A stretch of 64,000 nt of DNA, from positions 10,008 to 74,007 of the forward strand of contig NZ_KZ857184.1 of NCBI RefSeq assembly GCF_003350925.1, written 5' to 3'. Positions 1 to 8,944 of this stretch are shown here, in pieces. A program made the position numbers and the translations under genes. Position 1 is the first letter of the stretch, and every line of letters begins with the position of its first letter. The notes beneath the pieces were generated by a model. It made no database searches. It had not been told where the DNA came from and saw only the letters and a list, made by a program, of their open reading frames with translations. This stretch comes from Dyella tabacisoli. GTDB taxonomy: Bacteria; Pseudomonadota; Gammaproteobacteria; Xanthomonadales; Rhodanobacteraceae.

Positions 1-92
1 CCCGTTCCCCGTTCCCCGTTCCCTGCTTCCAACTCCGTTCCCCATCCCCCGTTCCCTGCTTTCAACTCCGCTCCCCATTCCCCGTTCCCTGT
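1..92. repeat. GTTCCCC-rich imperfect intergenic repeat
   Basis: The leader of purM is built from GTTCCCC heptamers and two copies of a longer unit that reads roughly GTTCCCTGCTTCCAACTCCG followed by CTCCCCAT and CCCCGTTCCCTG. The same wording returns at 17.64–17.92 kb, and a degenerate form precedes ptsI near 13.80–13.84 kb. It ends about 40 bases before purM. Function is unknown; it is low-complexity, strand-biased intergenic sequence rather than coding DNA. Confidence 0.75.
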
Positions 93-131
93 CCTGCTAT
101 CATTTCCCGTTTCTTCACGCCCGGTTCCGCT

Positions 132-1160
132 ATGTCCGACGCCCTCACCTACCGCGCCGCTGGCGTCGACATCGACGCGGGTAATGCCGTGGTCGAACGC
201 ATCAAACCGCTGGTCAAGCGCACTTTTCGCCCGGAGGTCATGGGCGGCCTGGGCGGTTTCGGCGGCCTGTTTGACCTGTCCGGGCGCTACAAAGAGCCGG
301 TACTGGTCTCCGGTACCGATGGCGTCGGCACCAAGCTCAAGCTGGCGCAACAACTGGGTCGCCACGACACCATCGGTATCGATCTGGTCGGCATGTGCGT
401 CAACGACGTACTGGTGCAGGGCGCCGAACCACTGTTTTTCCTCGATTATTTCGCCACCGGCAAGTTGGATGTGGACACCACCGTCGCCGTCGTCGGCGGC
501 ATCGCCAAGGGTTGCGAGCTGGCCGGTTGCGCGCTGATCGGCGGCGAAACCGCCGAGATGCCGGACATGTATCCGCCGGGCGAGTACGACCTGGCCGGCT
601 TTACCGTGGGCGCCGTGGAGAAATCCGCCCTGCTCAGTGGCGAGGCTATCGTTGCCGGCGATGTGATTCTCGGCGTGGCCTCGTCCGGCCCGCATTCCAA
701 TGGCTATTCGCTGATCCGCAAGATCGTCGATCGCGCGGGTCGCCCGCTGGATCTGGATATCGGCGGCGTGACCCTGGCCGATGCGCTGATGGCGCCGACC
801 ACGATTTACGTCAAGGCTATTCTGGAGCTGTTGAAAGCCCAGCCGATTCACGGCATGGCGCATATCACCGGCGGCGGCCTGAAAGAAAACATCATCCGCG
901 TCGTACCGGAAAACCTCGGCGTCGCACTGGATGCTTCTGCCATCGTGCTGCCGCCGGTGTTCGAGTGGTTGATGCGCGAAGGCAACGTCGCCCGCGAAGA
1001 AATGTGGCGCACGTTCAACTGTGGCGTCGGCTTCACCGTGATTCTGTCGCGCGACGACGTCGCCGCCGCCAGCGCACTGCTCAGCCAGCATGGTTTGGAG
1101 AGCCGGGTGATCGGCGAGATCGTGCCGGCACAGGGCGATGAGCGCGTGCATATCGGCTGA
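132..1160 (+). CDS. purM: Phosphoribosylformylglycinamidine cyclo-ligase (AIR synthetase)
   Basis: PurM catalyses ATP-dependent closure of FGAM to aminoimidazole ribotide, the fifth step of cytosolic purine synthesis. The 342-residue protein has the usual family length. It shows the glycine-rich N-terminal segment (GGLGGFGGL, about 38–46), the nucleotide/metal motif [10 protein letters not shown] (61–70) and the signature GGETAEMPD (137–145), followed by HSNGYSL and the C-terminal THGGGL-like motif [10 protein letters not shown]. The ATG opens a protein that aligns with the family from its first residues. purN follows 20 bp downstream on the same strand, so the two are very likely cotranscribed. 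The upstream 100 bp are repeats, so promoter elements cannot be called with confidence. Confidence 0.97.
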   Translation: MSDALTYRAAGVDIDAGNAVVERIKPLVKRTFRPEVMGGLGGFGGLFDLSGRYKEPVLVSGTDGVGTKLKLAQQLGRHDTIGIDLVGMCVNDVLVQGAEPLFFLDYFATGKLDVDTTVAVVGGIAKGCELAGCALIGGETAEMPDMYPPGEYDLAGFTVGAVEKSALLSGEAIVAGDVILGVASSGPHSNGYSLIRKIVDRAGRPLDLDIGGVTLADALMAPTTIYVKAILELLKAQPIHGMAHITGGGLKENIIRVVPENLGVALDASAIVLPPVFEWLMREGNVAREEMWRTFNCGVGFTVILSRDDVAAASALLSQHGLESRVIGEIVPAQGDERVHIG

Positions 1161-1180
1161 TCGACCGCGCGTTCCTGAAC

Positions 1181-1846
1181 ATGTCCTCACCACTTCGCAT
1201 TGCCGTACTCGCCTCGGGGCGCGGCAGTAATCTCGCGGCGCTGCTTACGGCGCATCAACGCGGTGAGTTGCCGGTCGAGTTTGTATTGGTCGCCAGCGAC
1301 AAGGCGAACGCCGGCGCGCTGCGCCTGGCCGAAGCGGCCGGCATTGCCACCTTGGTGCTTGACCCGCGCAATTACCCCGACCGCCTTGCGTTTGACCTGG
1401 ATCTGTTTGCGCACCTGACTGACAACGGCGCCGACGTACTCGTACTAGCCGGCTTCATGCGCATTATCGACGGCCAGGCGCTCAAGCCCTGGGTCGGCCG
1501 CATGATTAATATCCACCCGTCGTTGCTGCCCAAGTACCGCGGCCTGCACACCCACCGTCGCGCACTGGAAGCCGGTGACGGCGAGCATGGCGTGAGCGTG
1601 CATTACGTCACCGCCGAATTGGATGGCGGCCCGGTGATCGCGCAAGCGCACATCGCGGTGCAGGCTGGCGACGACGAGCACCTGCTGGCGCAACGTCTGC
1701 TGCCTTACGAACACCGCCTGCTACCGGCCGTACTCAAGCTGATCGCACAAGGACGGTTGCAGCTTGTTTCGCCCGATGGTGTGGCGCTGGATGGGCAAGC
1801 TTTGTCGGCGCCATTACGTTTGCAAGGCGATCAACTGGTTCGTTGA
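1181..1846 (+). CDS. purN: Phosphoribosylglycinamide formyltransferase
   Basis: PurN transfers the formyl group of 10-formyl-tetrahydrofolate to glycinamide ribonucleotide, the third step of purine synthesis. The substrate motif SGRGSNL lies at residues 12–18. The catalytic trio is visible: N110 and H112 in NIHPSLLPKYRG, and D148 in ELDGGPVIAQ. At 221 residues it is slightly longer than the E. coli enzyme (212), the excess being at the C terminus. It begins 20 bp after purM and is probably its operon partner. Downstream it is followed by REP sequences and a RAYT gene rather than another purine gene. Confidence 0.96.
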   Translation: MSSPLRIAVLASGRGSNLAALLTAHQRGELPVEFVLVASDKANAGALRLAEAAGIATLVLDPRNYPDRLAFDLDLFAHLTDNGADVLVLAGFMRIIDGQALKPWVGRMINIHPSLLPKYRGLHTHRRALEAGDGEHGVSVHYVTAELDGGPVIAQAHIAVQAGDDEHLLAQRLLPYEHRLLPAVLKLIAQGRLQLVSPDGVALDGQALSAPLRLQGDQLVR

Positions 1847-1874
1847 TCGCGTAACCCACTTATCTCGTGGTGAT

Positions 1875-1906
1875 GTTGGGGTTCGCTTTGCTCACCCCAA
1901 CCTACG
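1875..1906 (+). repeat. REP element, copy A
   Basis: A hairpin with arms GTTGGGGT (1875–1882) and ACCCCAAC (1894–1901), ending in CTACG. It belongs to a family with at least six copies in the window (here, 1920, 2489, 2547, 54770 and 54833). Copy B follows 13 bp later in opposite orientation, so the two form a REPIN-like inverted pair upstream of the RAYT transposase gene. Confidence 0.85.
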
Positions 1907-1919
1907 TCGTGATGCCGTG

Positions 1920-1951
1920 GTAGGTTGGTGGTGAGCGAAGCGAACCCCAAC
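1920..1951 (-). repeat. REP element, copy B (inverted partner of A)
   Basis: The reverse complement of the REP family, reading GTAGGTTGGTGGTGAGCGAA on the plus strand and ending in ACCCCAAC. It is the only inverted copy seen. It lies immediately upstream of the RAYT ribosome-binding site. An apparent N-terminal extension of the RAYT reading frame runs through it, and this argues against the upstream start. Confidence 0.85.
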
Positions 1952-1975
1952 ACCAACAACGTCAAGGAAGACGGC

Positions 1976-2488
1976 ATGCGATACCGACGAACTCTTGTCG
2001 CGGGCGGAACGTATTTCTTTACCGTCAATCTGCAAGATCGATCTCGTGATCTGTTGATCCAACGTATCGATACTCTTCGCAATGCGGTGCGTCTGGTTAA
2101 ACGACGGCATCCTTTCCATATCGTGGCGTGGGTCGTGTTACCCGATCACATCCATGCCATATGGACCCTGCCATCGGGCGACGCCGACTACTCCACGCGT
2201 TGGTCGCTTATTAAGGCCAACTTTTCGCGAGCTGTCGCGCATAACGAACCTGTTTGCGCATCTCGACAGCTCAAGGGTGAGCGCGGTATCTGGCAACGCC
2301 GCTTTTGGGAGCATCAGATACGAGACGAGAATGACCTCGCTCGCCATGTGGATTATGTGCATATCAACCCGGTGAAACACGGCTATACGGAGCGAGCAGG
2401 TGATTGGCCGTTCTCGTCCATCCATCGATATATTCGGGATGGTTTGCTCGCCGCTGATTGGGCGTGTGCGCCAGGTTCGAGGGTATAA
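1976..2488 (+). CDS. REP-associated tyrosine transposase (RAYT, Y1/HUH type)
   Basis: Single-copy domesticated relatives of IS200/IS605 TnpA are thought to maintain and spread REP sequences by nicking single-stranded hairpins. The HUH motif is HIH at residues 58–60 (LPDHIHAIWTLP). The probable catalytic tyrosine is Y127 in DYVHINPVKHGY, the pattern typical of RAYTs. The ATG at 1976 is chosen because AAGGAAG lies 5 bp upstream and the longer frame reads into a REP. The protein is 170 residues. It is flanked on both sides by REPs of one sequence family, as expected for a RAYT with its cognate substrates. No terminal repeats or second transposase gene are present, so it is probably not an autonomous IS. 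Confidence 0.92.
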   Translation: MRYRRTLVAGGTYFFTVNLQDRSRDLLIQRIDTLRNAVRLVKRRHPFHIVAWVVLPDHIHAIWTLPSGDADYSTRWSLIKANFSRAVAHNEPVCASRQLKGERGIWQRRFWEHQIRDENDLARHVDYVHINPVKHGYTERAGDWPFSSIHRYIRDGLLAADWACAPGSRV

Positions 2489-2522
2489 CGTTGGGGTTGG
2501 CTTGCGCTCACCGCCAACCTAC
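2489..2522 (+). repeat. REP element, copy C
   Basis: Begins directly after the RAYT stop codon: CGTTGGGGTTGG, a short loop, then CACCGCCAACCTAC. The stem carries a C-for-C/G change (ACCGCCAAC in place of ACCCCAAC) shared with copy D, so C and D form a subfamily. Same orientation as A and D. Confidence 0.82.
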
Positions 2523-2546
2523 CAAGGCCAGCACGACATGGCGCAA

Positions 2547-2592
2547 CGTTGGGGTTCGCTTTGCTCACCGCCAACCTACGCTCACCCCAACC
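2547..2592 (+). repeat. REP element, copy D, with partial duplicate
   Basis: A second REP of the C type spans 2547–2580. It is followed at once by the tail of another copy (CTCACCCCAACC, 2581–2592) without its left arm. This looks like a truncated tandem duplicate. It ends about 50 bp before the DUF3108 gene. Confidence 0.8.
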
Positions 2593-2645
2593 AATGCATG
2601 ACGTGCCACGACAGGTTCAGGTGCGCGGCGTAGACTGCGGTCCCC

Positions 2646-3359
2646 ATGACGATCCTTACATCACCCCGCAAGCTCGCCGGCCTGGCGCTGGCTCTCTCAA
2701 CCACCGCAGCCTTTGCGGCGCCCTCTTCACCGACGCCTTTCACTGCGACATATCAGGTGTTGCAAGGTGGCGAGATGATCGGTGAAGCCACCCTGCATCT
2801 GGCATCTACCGGCGATAACCGCTGGGAATACAGCAACCAGAGCCAAGGCACCGCCGGCCTCGCTGCCGCGTTCGGCTTAAGCTCGAATGAAACGACACGG
2901 TTTCGCTGGAACCAAGGTGCGGCGGAAACGGAAAGTTACGACTACCGCATGAACACCGGGCTGAAGAAAAAGCAGCGGCATACCAAGATCGACTGGAGCG
3001 CCCATCAAGTGAGCGTGGACGAAGGCAAGGGGCCGACTGTCTACGCCAGCGTGCCGGGCCTGATCGACCGCAACCTCGCCCCGTTCGCACTTGGCCTGGC
3101 ACTACGCGACGGCAAGCAAACGGTGACCCTGCCCGTGGCCGTCAGAAGCAATGTCGAAAATCAGCAATTCAAAGTGGCCGGCAAGGACAACGTGCAGGTG
3201 CCGGCGGGCCGCTTCGAGGCCGTGCGGATTGAACGCACGGATTCGGACAAGTCATTCAACGCCTGGTATGTGCCGCAGAAATATCCGGTGCCGGTAAAGC
3301 TGTCGCAGAGCGAGGGCGGCAACCTGGTGTTGCAACTGGTGAGCTACCGCCAGCCATAA
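2646..3359 (+). CDS. DUF3108 domain-containing exported protein
   Basis: The 237-residue protein has a clear signal peptide: a basic start, a hydrophobic stretch [15 protein letters not shown], and probable cleavage near residue 25. The mature part matches what is known of DUF3108 proteins, with [19 protein letters not shown] at the start, an arginine- and tryptophan-containing beta-rich core, and a C terminus with FEAVRIERT and [12 protein letters not shown]. These proteins are predicted periplasmic beta-barrel or sandwich proteins of unknown function, usually encoded near purMN in Xanthomonadales. It is convergent with murA, with a shared hairpin terminator between them. No partner can be assigned. 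Confidence 0.88.
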   Translation: MTILTSPRKLAGLALALSTTAAFAAPSSPTPFTATYQVLQGGEMIGEATLHLASTGDNRWEYSNQSQGTAGLAAAFGLSSNETTRFRWNQGAAETESYDYRMNTGLKKKQRHTKIDWSAHQVSVDEGKGPTVYASVPGLIDRNLAPFALGLALRDGKQTVTLPVAVRSNVENQQFKVAGKDNVQVPAGRFEAVRIERTDSDKSFNAWYVPQKYPVPVKLSQSEGGNLVLQLVSYRQP

Positions 3360-3370
3360 ATGCCAGCGAT

Positions 3371-3397
3371 AACGCGGGCCGTCGGGCGGCCCGCGTT
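3371..3397. terminator. Bidirectional hairpin between DUF3108 gene and murA
   Basis: Perfect 10-bp stem AACGCGGGCC / GGCCCGCGTT with a 7-nt loop, in the 48 bp between two convergent genes. There is no strong T tract on either side, so it could be a weak intrinsic terminator or an RNA 3'-end stabiliser for both transcripts. Confidence 0.7.
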
Positions 3398-3407
3398 GCG
3401 AATCGCA

Positions 3408-4962
<1,555 letters not shown>

Positions 4963-4971
4963 GGGGTTCCT

Positions 4972-5018
4972 ACTTGGAATAACTACACGTTGGAATGACT
5001 TCACGTTGGAATAACTGC
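4972..5018. repeat. Three tandem 15–16-bp units upstream of ibaG
   Basis: Three head-to-tail copies of a unit resembling ACGTTGGAATAACTNC lie immediately upstream of the ibaG ribosome-binding site. Their position in the 5' leader means copy-number change could alter spacing or leader structure. Confidence 0.8.
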
Positions 5019-5183
5019 ACGACAACAGCATGGATTCGAAGCAACACCGAACCCAACGTGTCGTTATATGAAGGTAAAATGCGAATATGCCATGGTAATG
5101 GAAATCTTCTGTCACAGAAACGACAGGTTAAGCTTCCAGCTACGCGGCAAGCATCCATCGGCACCGGCTAAACCGTTGTCTGT

Positions 5184-5241
5184 GCGATGAATCGCGCTGT
5201 AATGAATCATGATGTGATGAATCATGGGGTAATGAGATGGG
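5184..5241. repeat. Tandem 15-bp units upstream of kdsD
   Basis: Two close copies of TAATGAATCATGATG / TGATGAATCATGGGG are flanked by degenerate copies (GCGATGAATCGCGCTG and TAATGAGATGGG). Together with the array at 4972–5018 they occupy much of the 333 bp between the divergent ibaG and kdsD. I see no gene in the remainder. Confidence 0.75.
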
Positions 5242-5295
5242 TCGACAAGCCCGCCCCCTGTGATGGCTTACCGGCTCGACTACCCCCGAGGATGC

Positions 5296-6324
5296 ATGAA
5301 CGCACATATCGCCAGCCCCACCCCACCCGCCCCCGGTCAGCCCACGGCGATCAATGGTGAAGCCCTGGTGCGTAGCGCACGCACGGTGATTGCGACCGAA
5401 GCGGCTGCCATCAGCGCCCTGGAGCCACGCATCGGCCCGGCCTTCGTCGAGGCCTGCCGGCTGATTCTCGGCTGCGCCGGCCGGGTCGTGGTGACGGGCA
5501 TGGGCAAGTCCGGCCATGTGGGACGCAAGATCGCCGCCACGCTCGCCTCCACCGGCACCCCGGCGTTCTTCGTGCATCCGGGCGAGGCCAGTCACGGCGA
5601 TCTGGGCATGATCTTGCCGCAAGACGTGGTGCTGGCCTTGTCCAACTCGGGCGAAAGCGACGAGGTGTTGTTCATTCTGCCGGTGATTAAACGCCAGGGC
5701 ATTCCGCTGATCGCCATTACCGGCAACGATCAGTCCTCCTTGGCGACCCAGGCCGACTTGCATCTGGACACCAGCATCTCGGTCGAAGCCTGCCCGCTGG
5801 GCCTGGCCCCCACCGCCAGCACCACGGCCGCGCTGGTCATGGGCGACGCGCTGGCCATCGCCCTGCTCGAAGCTCGCGGTTTTACCTCTGAAGACTTCGC
5901 CCGCTCCCACCCCGCCGGCAGCCTCGGTCGTCGCCTGCTGATGCACATCGGCGATGTGATGCACACCGGCGACGGCATCCCGGTCGTTAACGAAGACGCC
6001 AGCCTGACCCAGGCGCTGATGGAAATGACCCGCAAGCATCTGGGCATGACCGCCGTGGTCGATGCCGAGCGCCGCCTGCTCGGGGTGTTCACCGACGGTG
6101 ACTTGCGTCGCGCCCTGGACGACGTCGGCGTCGATTTGCGCGGCGCTACGGTGGCCTCGCTGATGACTCGCGGCCCCAAGACGATCAGCGCCGACAAGCT
6201 CGCCATCGAGGCCGCCCAACTGATGGAAAAACATCAGATTCACGCGTTGCTGGTGGTGGACCATGAGCATCGCGTGGTCGGCGCACTGAACATTCATGAT
6301 CTGCTCCGCGCCCGCGTGGTCTGA
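5296..6324 (+). CDS. kdsD: Arabinose-5-phosphate isomerase (KdsD/KpsF family)
   Basis: KdsD interconverts ribulose-5-phosphate and arabinose-5-phosphate, the first step of KDO synthesis for lipopolysaccharide. An N-terminal SIS sugar-isomerase domain covers about residues 35–180 (VVVTGMGKSGHVGRKIAATL, HPGEASHGDLGM, LSNSGESDE). A pair of CBS domains follows (MHTGDGIPVV onward and LMTRGPKTISADKL onward). The ATG at 5296 follows GAGGA at a rather short distance; an alternative ATG 33 bp upstream lacks a good site. The length from 5296 (342 residues) is close to the family norm. kdsC follows 54 bp later and the lpt genes after it, the conserved KDO/LPS-export operon. Confidence 0.94.
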   Translation: MNAHIASPTPPAPGQPTAINGEALVRSARTVIATEAAAISALEPRIGPAFVEACRLILGCAGRVVVTGMGKSGHVGRKIAATLASTGTPAFFVHPGEASHGDLGMILPQDVVLALSNSGESDEVLFILPVIKRQGIPLIAITGNDQSSLATQADLHLDTSISVEACPLGLAPTASTTAALVMGDALAIALLEARGFTSEDFARSHPAGSLGRRLLMHIGDVMHTGDGIPVVNEDASLTQALMEMTRKHLGMTAVVDAERRLLGVFTDGDLRRALDDVGVDLRGATVASLMTRGPKTISADKLAIEAAQLMEKHQIHALLVVDHEHRVVGALNIHDLLRARVV

Positions 6325-6378
6325 TACACATTCCGGGGACCGCCCATCGTCCCCACTACTCCTCATCAGACCCGCCTC

Positions 6379-6930
6379 GTGCCGCCTATCAACTACCTCG
6401 CCAACCTCCCTGCCGACCTGCTCGCCCGCGCCGCCAATATTCGCGTCGCTGTCTTCGACGTGGACGGCACCCTGACCGATGGCCGGCTGTGGTACGGCGA
6501 AGACGGCCACGAAACCAAGGTGTTCCACGTGCATGACGGCCTGGGGCTTAAACGCCTGCAAGCCAACGGCGTGCAGGTGGCGATCATCTCCGCGCGCATC
6601 AGTCATCCGGTGGCTTTACGCGCCGAAGAGCTGGACATCGCCCACGTCTACCAGGGCCAAAAAGACAAACGTGCCTGCTTGCTGGAGCTGCTTGACGCGC
6701 TGAAGCTGACACCCGAGCAGGCGGCCTTCGTCGGCGACGACCTGCCCGACCTGTCGCCGATGAAGATCGCCGGACTGGCGGTCGCCGTCGCCAACGCGCA
6801 CCCCTGGATCGTTGAACAGGCGCACTGGCAGACCCAGCGCAGCGGCGGCATGGGCGCCGCGCGCGAGGTGTGCGACTTGATTCTTACCGCGCAAGGCAAG
6901 ATCGCCGCGGAACGCGAGCGTTGGCAATGA
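6379..6930 (+). CDS. kdsC: 3-deoxy-D-manno-octulosonate 8-phosphate phosphatase
   Basis: KdsC dephosphorylates KDO-8-phosphate to KDO. It is a minimal HAD hydrolase without a cap domain. The nucleophile motif VFDVDGTLTDGRL is near residue 27, the second motif is IISARIS, and the acidic motif is VGDDLPDLSPM. The start codon is GTG. The 183 residues match the tetrameric family. The stop codon overlaps the lptC start in ATGA, so translation is coupled. Its position between kdsD and lptC is conserved across gammaproteobacteria. Confidence 0.95.
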   Translation: MPPINYLANLPADLLARAANIRVAVFDVDGTLTDGRLWYGEDGHETKVFHVHDGLGLKRLQANGVQVAIISARISHPVALRAEELDIAHVYQGQKDKRACLLELLDALKLTPEQAAFVGDDLPDLSPMKIAGLAVAVANAHPWIVEQAHWQTQRSGGMGAAREVCDLILTAQGKIAAERERWQ

Positions 6931-7529
6931 GGCTCCCCGGCTTTCTGCGTGACCGCGGCTTACCGACAGCCATCGTCCTGGTCGGCCTGGCGACGGCGCT
7001 CGTGCAACTTCTTTATTGGTGGATGGCACCTACGCCCAAGGTCAACGAGTTCGTCGGCCCGCCGCGCTCGGGCTACACCCTGACTAATTTCAAGCTGTTC
7101 GCCTACGACGTCGACGGCCTGCCCAGCTTTCGCATGCATGCGCCGCATCTGGAGCGCCGCGAAGGCGACGACTCGCTGTATATCAACGCGCCCAAATTCG
7201 AGCTGCCATCCAACCAGCCCAACGTGCCTAACTGGCAAGGCGAGTCGCTGTACGGCTGGGTCGATAAGCCAGGCACCTTGCTCAAGCTACAAGGGCCGGT
7301 CTACATGCATCGACCGGCCTTTCCGGGCGGACCCGCCGCCGAGCTGCATACCTCGGACGTCACCGCCTGGCCCAAAGAAAACCGCATGGAAACCGCCGCG
7401 TCGGCACAGATGACGCAAGGCGACAGTAGAATGAACGGCATCGGCATGCGTGCCAACCTCAACGATAATCATCTGGAGCTGTTCGATGAAAGCCATGGCT
7501 CGTTCCCGCCGCGCAAACGCAAGTCTTAA
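6927..7529 (+). CDS. lptC: LPS export ABC transporter periplasmic protein LptC
   Basis: LptC is the single-span inner-membrane protein that passes LPS from LptB2FG to LptA. The ATG at 6927 overlaps the kdsC stop. The longer upstream frame lies inside kdsC and is rejected. A signal anchor (GLPTAIVLVGLATALVQLLY) covers about residues 11–30. A beta-jellyroll follows with the family patterns SGYTLTNFKLFAYD and SFRMHAPHLERREGDDSLYI. The 200 residues agree with the family. Its last 44 bases overlap the start of lptA, so lptC, lptA and lptB form one translationally packed unit. Confidence 0.93.
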   Translation: MRLPGFLRDRGLPTAIVLVGLATALVQLLYWWMAPTPKVNEFVGPPRSGYTLTNFKLFAYDVDGLPSFRMHAPHLERREGDDSLYINAPKFELPSNQPNVPNWQGESLYGWVDKPGTLLKLQGPVYMHRPAFPGGPAAELHTSDVTAWPKENRMETAASAQMTQGDSRMNGIGMRANLNDNHLELFDESHGSFPPRKRKS

Positions 7530-8064
7530 GCTCGGTCTACTCTGCCTCGGCCTGCTCGCGCTGCAGCCCGCCCTGGCTAAAAAGGCCGATCGCCAGCAGG
7601 CGATGAATTACGTGGCGAAATCCACCGAGGCATTCAACGCGCCCAACTCGATCAGCACGCTCAAAGGCGCCGTAAAGATCACCCAGGGCACCTTGGTGGT
7701 GACCGGCGATGTGGCCAAGATTCATCTCGATGGCGATACCCAGATTGCGCGCGTGGTGGTCACCGGCAACCCGGCGCATATCCAGCAACTCGACGAAAAC
7801 AACAACCTGATGCAGGGCGACGCCGCCACCATCGATTACGACAATATCAACGGCATCGCCGTGCTTACCGGTACCGCCGTGGTCAAGCAGGCCACTCGCG
7901 GCGAATTTCATGGCGACAAGCTGACCTACAACACCGACACCAGCCTGATTACCGGCGAGTCTGCCGGTGAAAAGCTGGTCTCCGGCACCTTCCTGCCCAA
8001 GCCCAAGCCGGCTGCCGCAAAGCCCGCCGCCGCACCTGCTGCCGAACCGGCGCAGGGTAAATAA
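7486..8064 (+). CDS. lptA: LPS transport periplasmic protein LptA
   Basis: LptA polymerises into the periplasmic bridge that carries LPS to LptDE. The start at 7486 has GGAG seven bases upstream and gives a signal peptide (KLGLLCLGLLALQPALA) with cleavage near residue 31. The mature OstA-type jellyroll begins with YVAKSTEAFNAPNSISTLKG and carries the repeated strands TGDVAKIHL, GDAATIDYDNINGIAVLTG and FHGDKLTYNTDTSLITG. An alanine/proline/lysine-rich tail closes the protein. It overlaps lptC by 44 bp, and lptB starts 3 bp after its stop. Confidence 0.93.
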   Translation: MKAMARSRRANASLKLGLLCLGLLALQPALAKKADRQQAMNYVAKSTEAFNAPNSISTLKGAVKITQGTLVVTGDVAKIHLDGDTQIARVVVTGNPAHIQQLDENNNLMQGDAATIDYDNINGIAVLTGTAVVKQATRGEFHGDKLTYNTDTSLITGESAGEKLVSGTFLPKPKPAAAKPAAAPAAEPAQGK

Positions 8065-8067
8065 CTC

Positions 8068-8787
8068 ATGCTGTCAGCCGAAGGTCTGCAAAAGCGTTTC
8101 CGCGCACGCCAGGTCGTGCGCGACTTCGCTTTCACGATACGCGAGGGCGAGGTGGTCGGCCTGCTCGGCCCCAACGGCGCCGGTAAAACGACTTGTTTCT
8201 ATATGGTGGTCGGGTTGATCGAGGCCGATGGCGGCTCGATCAAACTCGACAAGCAAGACATTACCAACCTGCCCATGCACGCGCGCGCCAAGCTCGGCAT
8301 CGGCTATTTGCCGCAAGAACCGTCGGTATTCCGTCGGCTCAGCGTGGCCGACAACATCATGGCCGTGCTTGAGCTGCGCGAAAACCTCGATGCCAAGCAA
8401 CGCACCGTCGAGCTGGAAGGCCTGCTGGACGAGCTGAAGATCGCCCATATCGCCGAGCAAAAAGGCATCAGCCTTTCGGGCGGCGAGCGTCGCCGCGTGG
8501 AGATCGCCCGCGCCCTGGCCGCCCAGCCGCGCTACATGCTGCTGGACGAACCGTTTGCCGGTGTCGACCCGATCTCGGTCGGTGAAATCCAGCGCATCGT
8601 GCGGCATCTGAAAGAACGCGGCATCGGCGTACTCATCACCGATCACAACGTGCGCGAGACGCTCGGCATCTGCGATCGTGCCTACATTCTCAACGATGGC
8701 GAGGTGCTGTCACGGGGTACGCCGGCGCATATTCTTGCCGACGAGAAAGTACGCGAGGTCTATCTGGGCCGCGAGTTCAAGCTATAA
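8068..8787 (+). CDS. lptB: LPS export ABC transporter ATPase LptB
   Basis: LptB is the cytoplasmic ATPase that drives LPS extraction with LptF and LptG (not in this window). Walker [10 protein letters not shown] is at residues 34–42, the signature [15 protein letters not shown] begins at 136, and Walker [13 protein letters not shown] at 157–168, followed by the switch histidine in [11 protein letters not shown]. The 239-residue length is typical. It starts 3 bp after lptA. The last base of the stop begins a 13-bp tandem duplication. rpoN lies 157 bp downstream, a gene order shared with most gammaproteobacteria. Confidence 0.97.
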   Translation: MLSAEGLQKRFRARQVVRDFAFTIREGEVVGLLGPNGAGKTTCFYMVVGLIEADGGSIKLDKQDITNLPMHARAKLGIGYLPQEPSVFRRLSVADNIMAVLELRENLDAKQRTVELEGLLDELKIAHIAEQKGISLSGGERRRVEIARALAAQPRYMLLDEPFAGVDPISVGEIQRIVRHLKERGIGVLITDHNVRETLGICDRAYILNDGEVLSRGTPAHILADEKVREVYLGREFKL

Positions 8788-8812
8788 GAGCCTGTTCAAA
8801 GAGCCTGTTCAA
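8787..8812. repeat. 13-bp direct duplication after lptB
   Basis: AGAGCCTGTTCAA occurs twice head to tail, starting at the last base of the lptB stop codon. It lies in the lptB–rpoN gap and resembles other small tandem duplications next to genes in this region. Confidence 0.85.
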
Positions 8813-8944
8813 GCCGATGCCGGCGGGCGATCACGCCAGGGCCGGATGACGGCGTTGGCTTTTCGCGCACTGGATACGTTTCTACAGGTAGCCGCACCCT
8901 TCGCTTAGGGTTAGGATGACCCGAGTTTATTTGACCCGGCAAGC

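Noticed and set aside
5140-6606. 488-codon minus-strand frame opposite kdsD and kdsC
   Set aside because: Its translation is low-complexity histidine/glutamine/arginine text, and both plus-strand genes are well supported.
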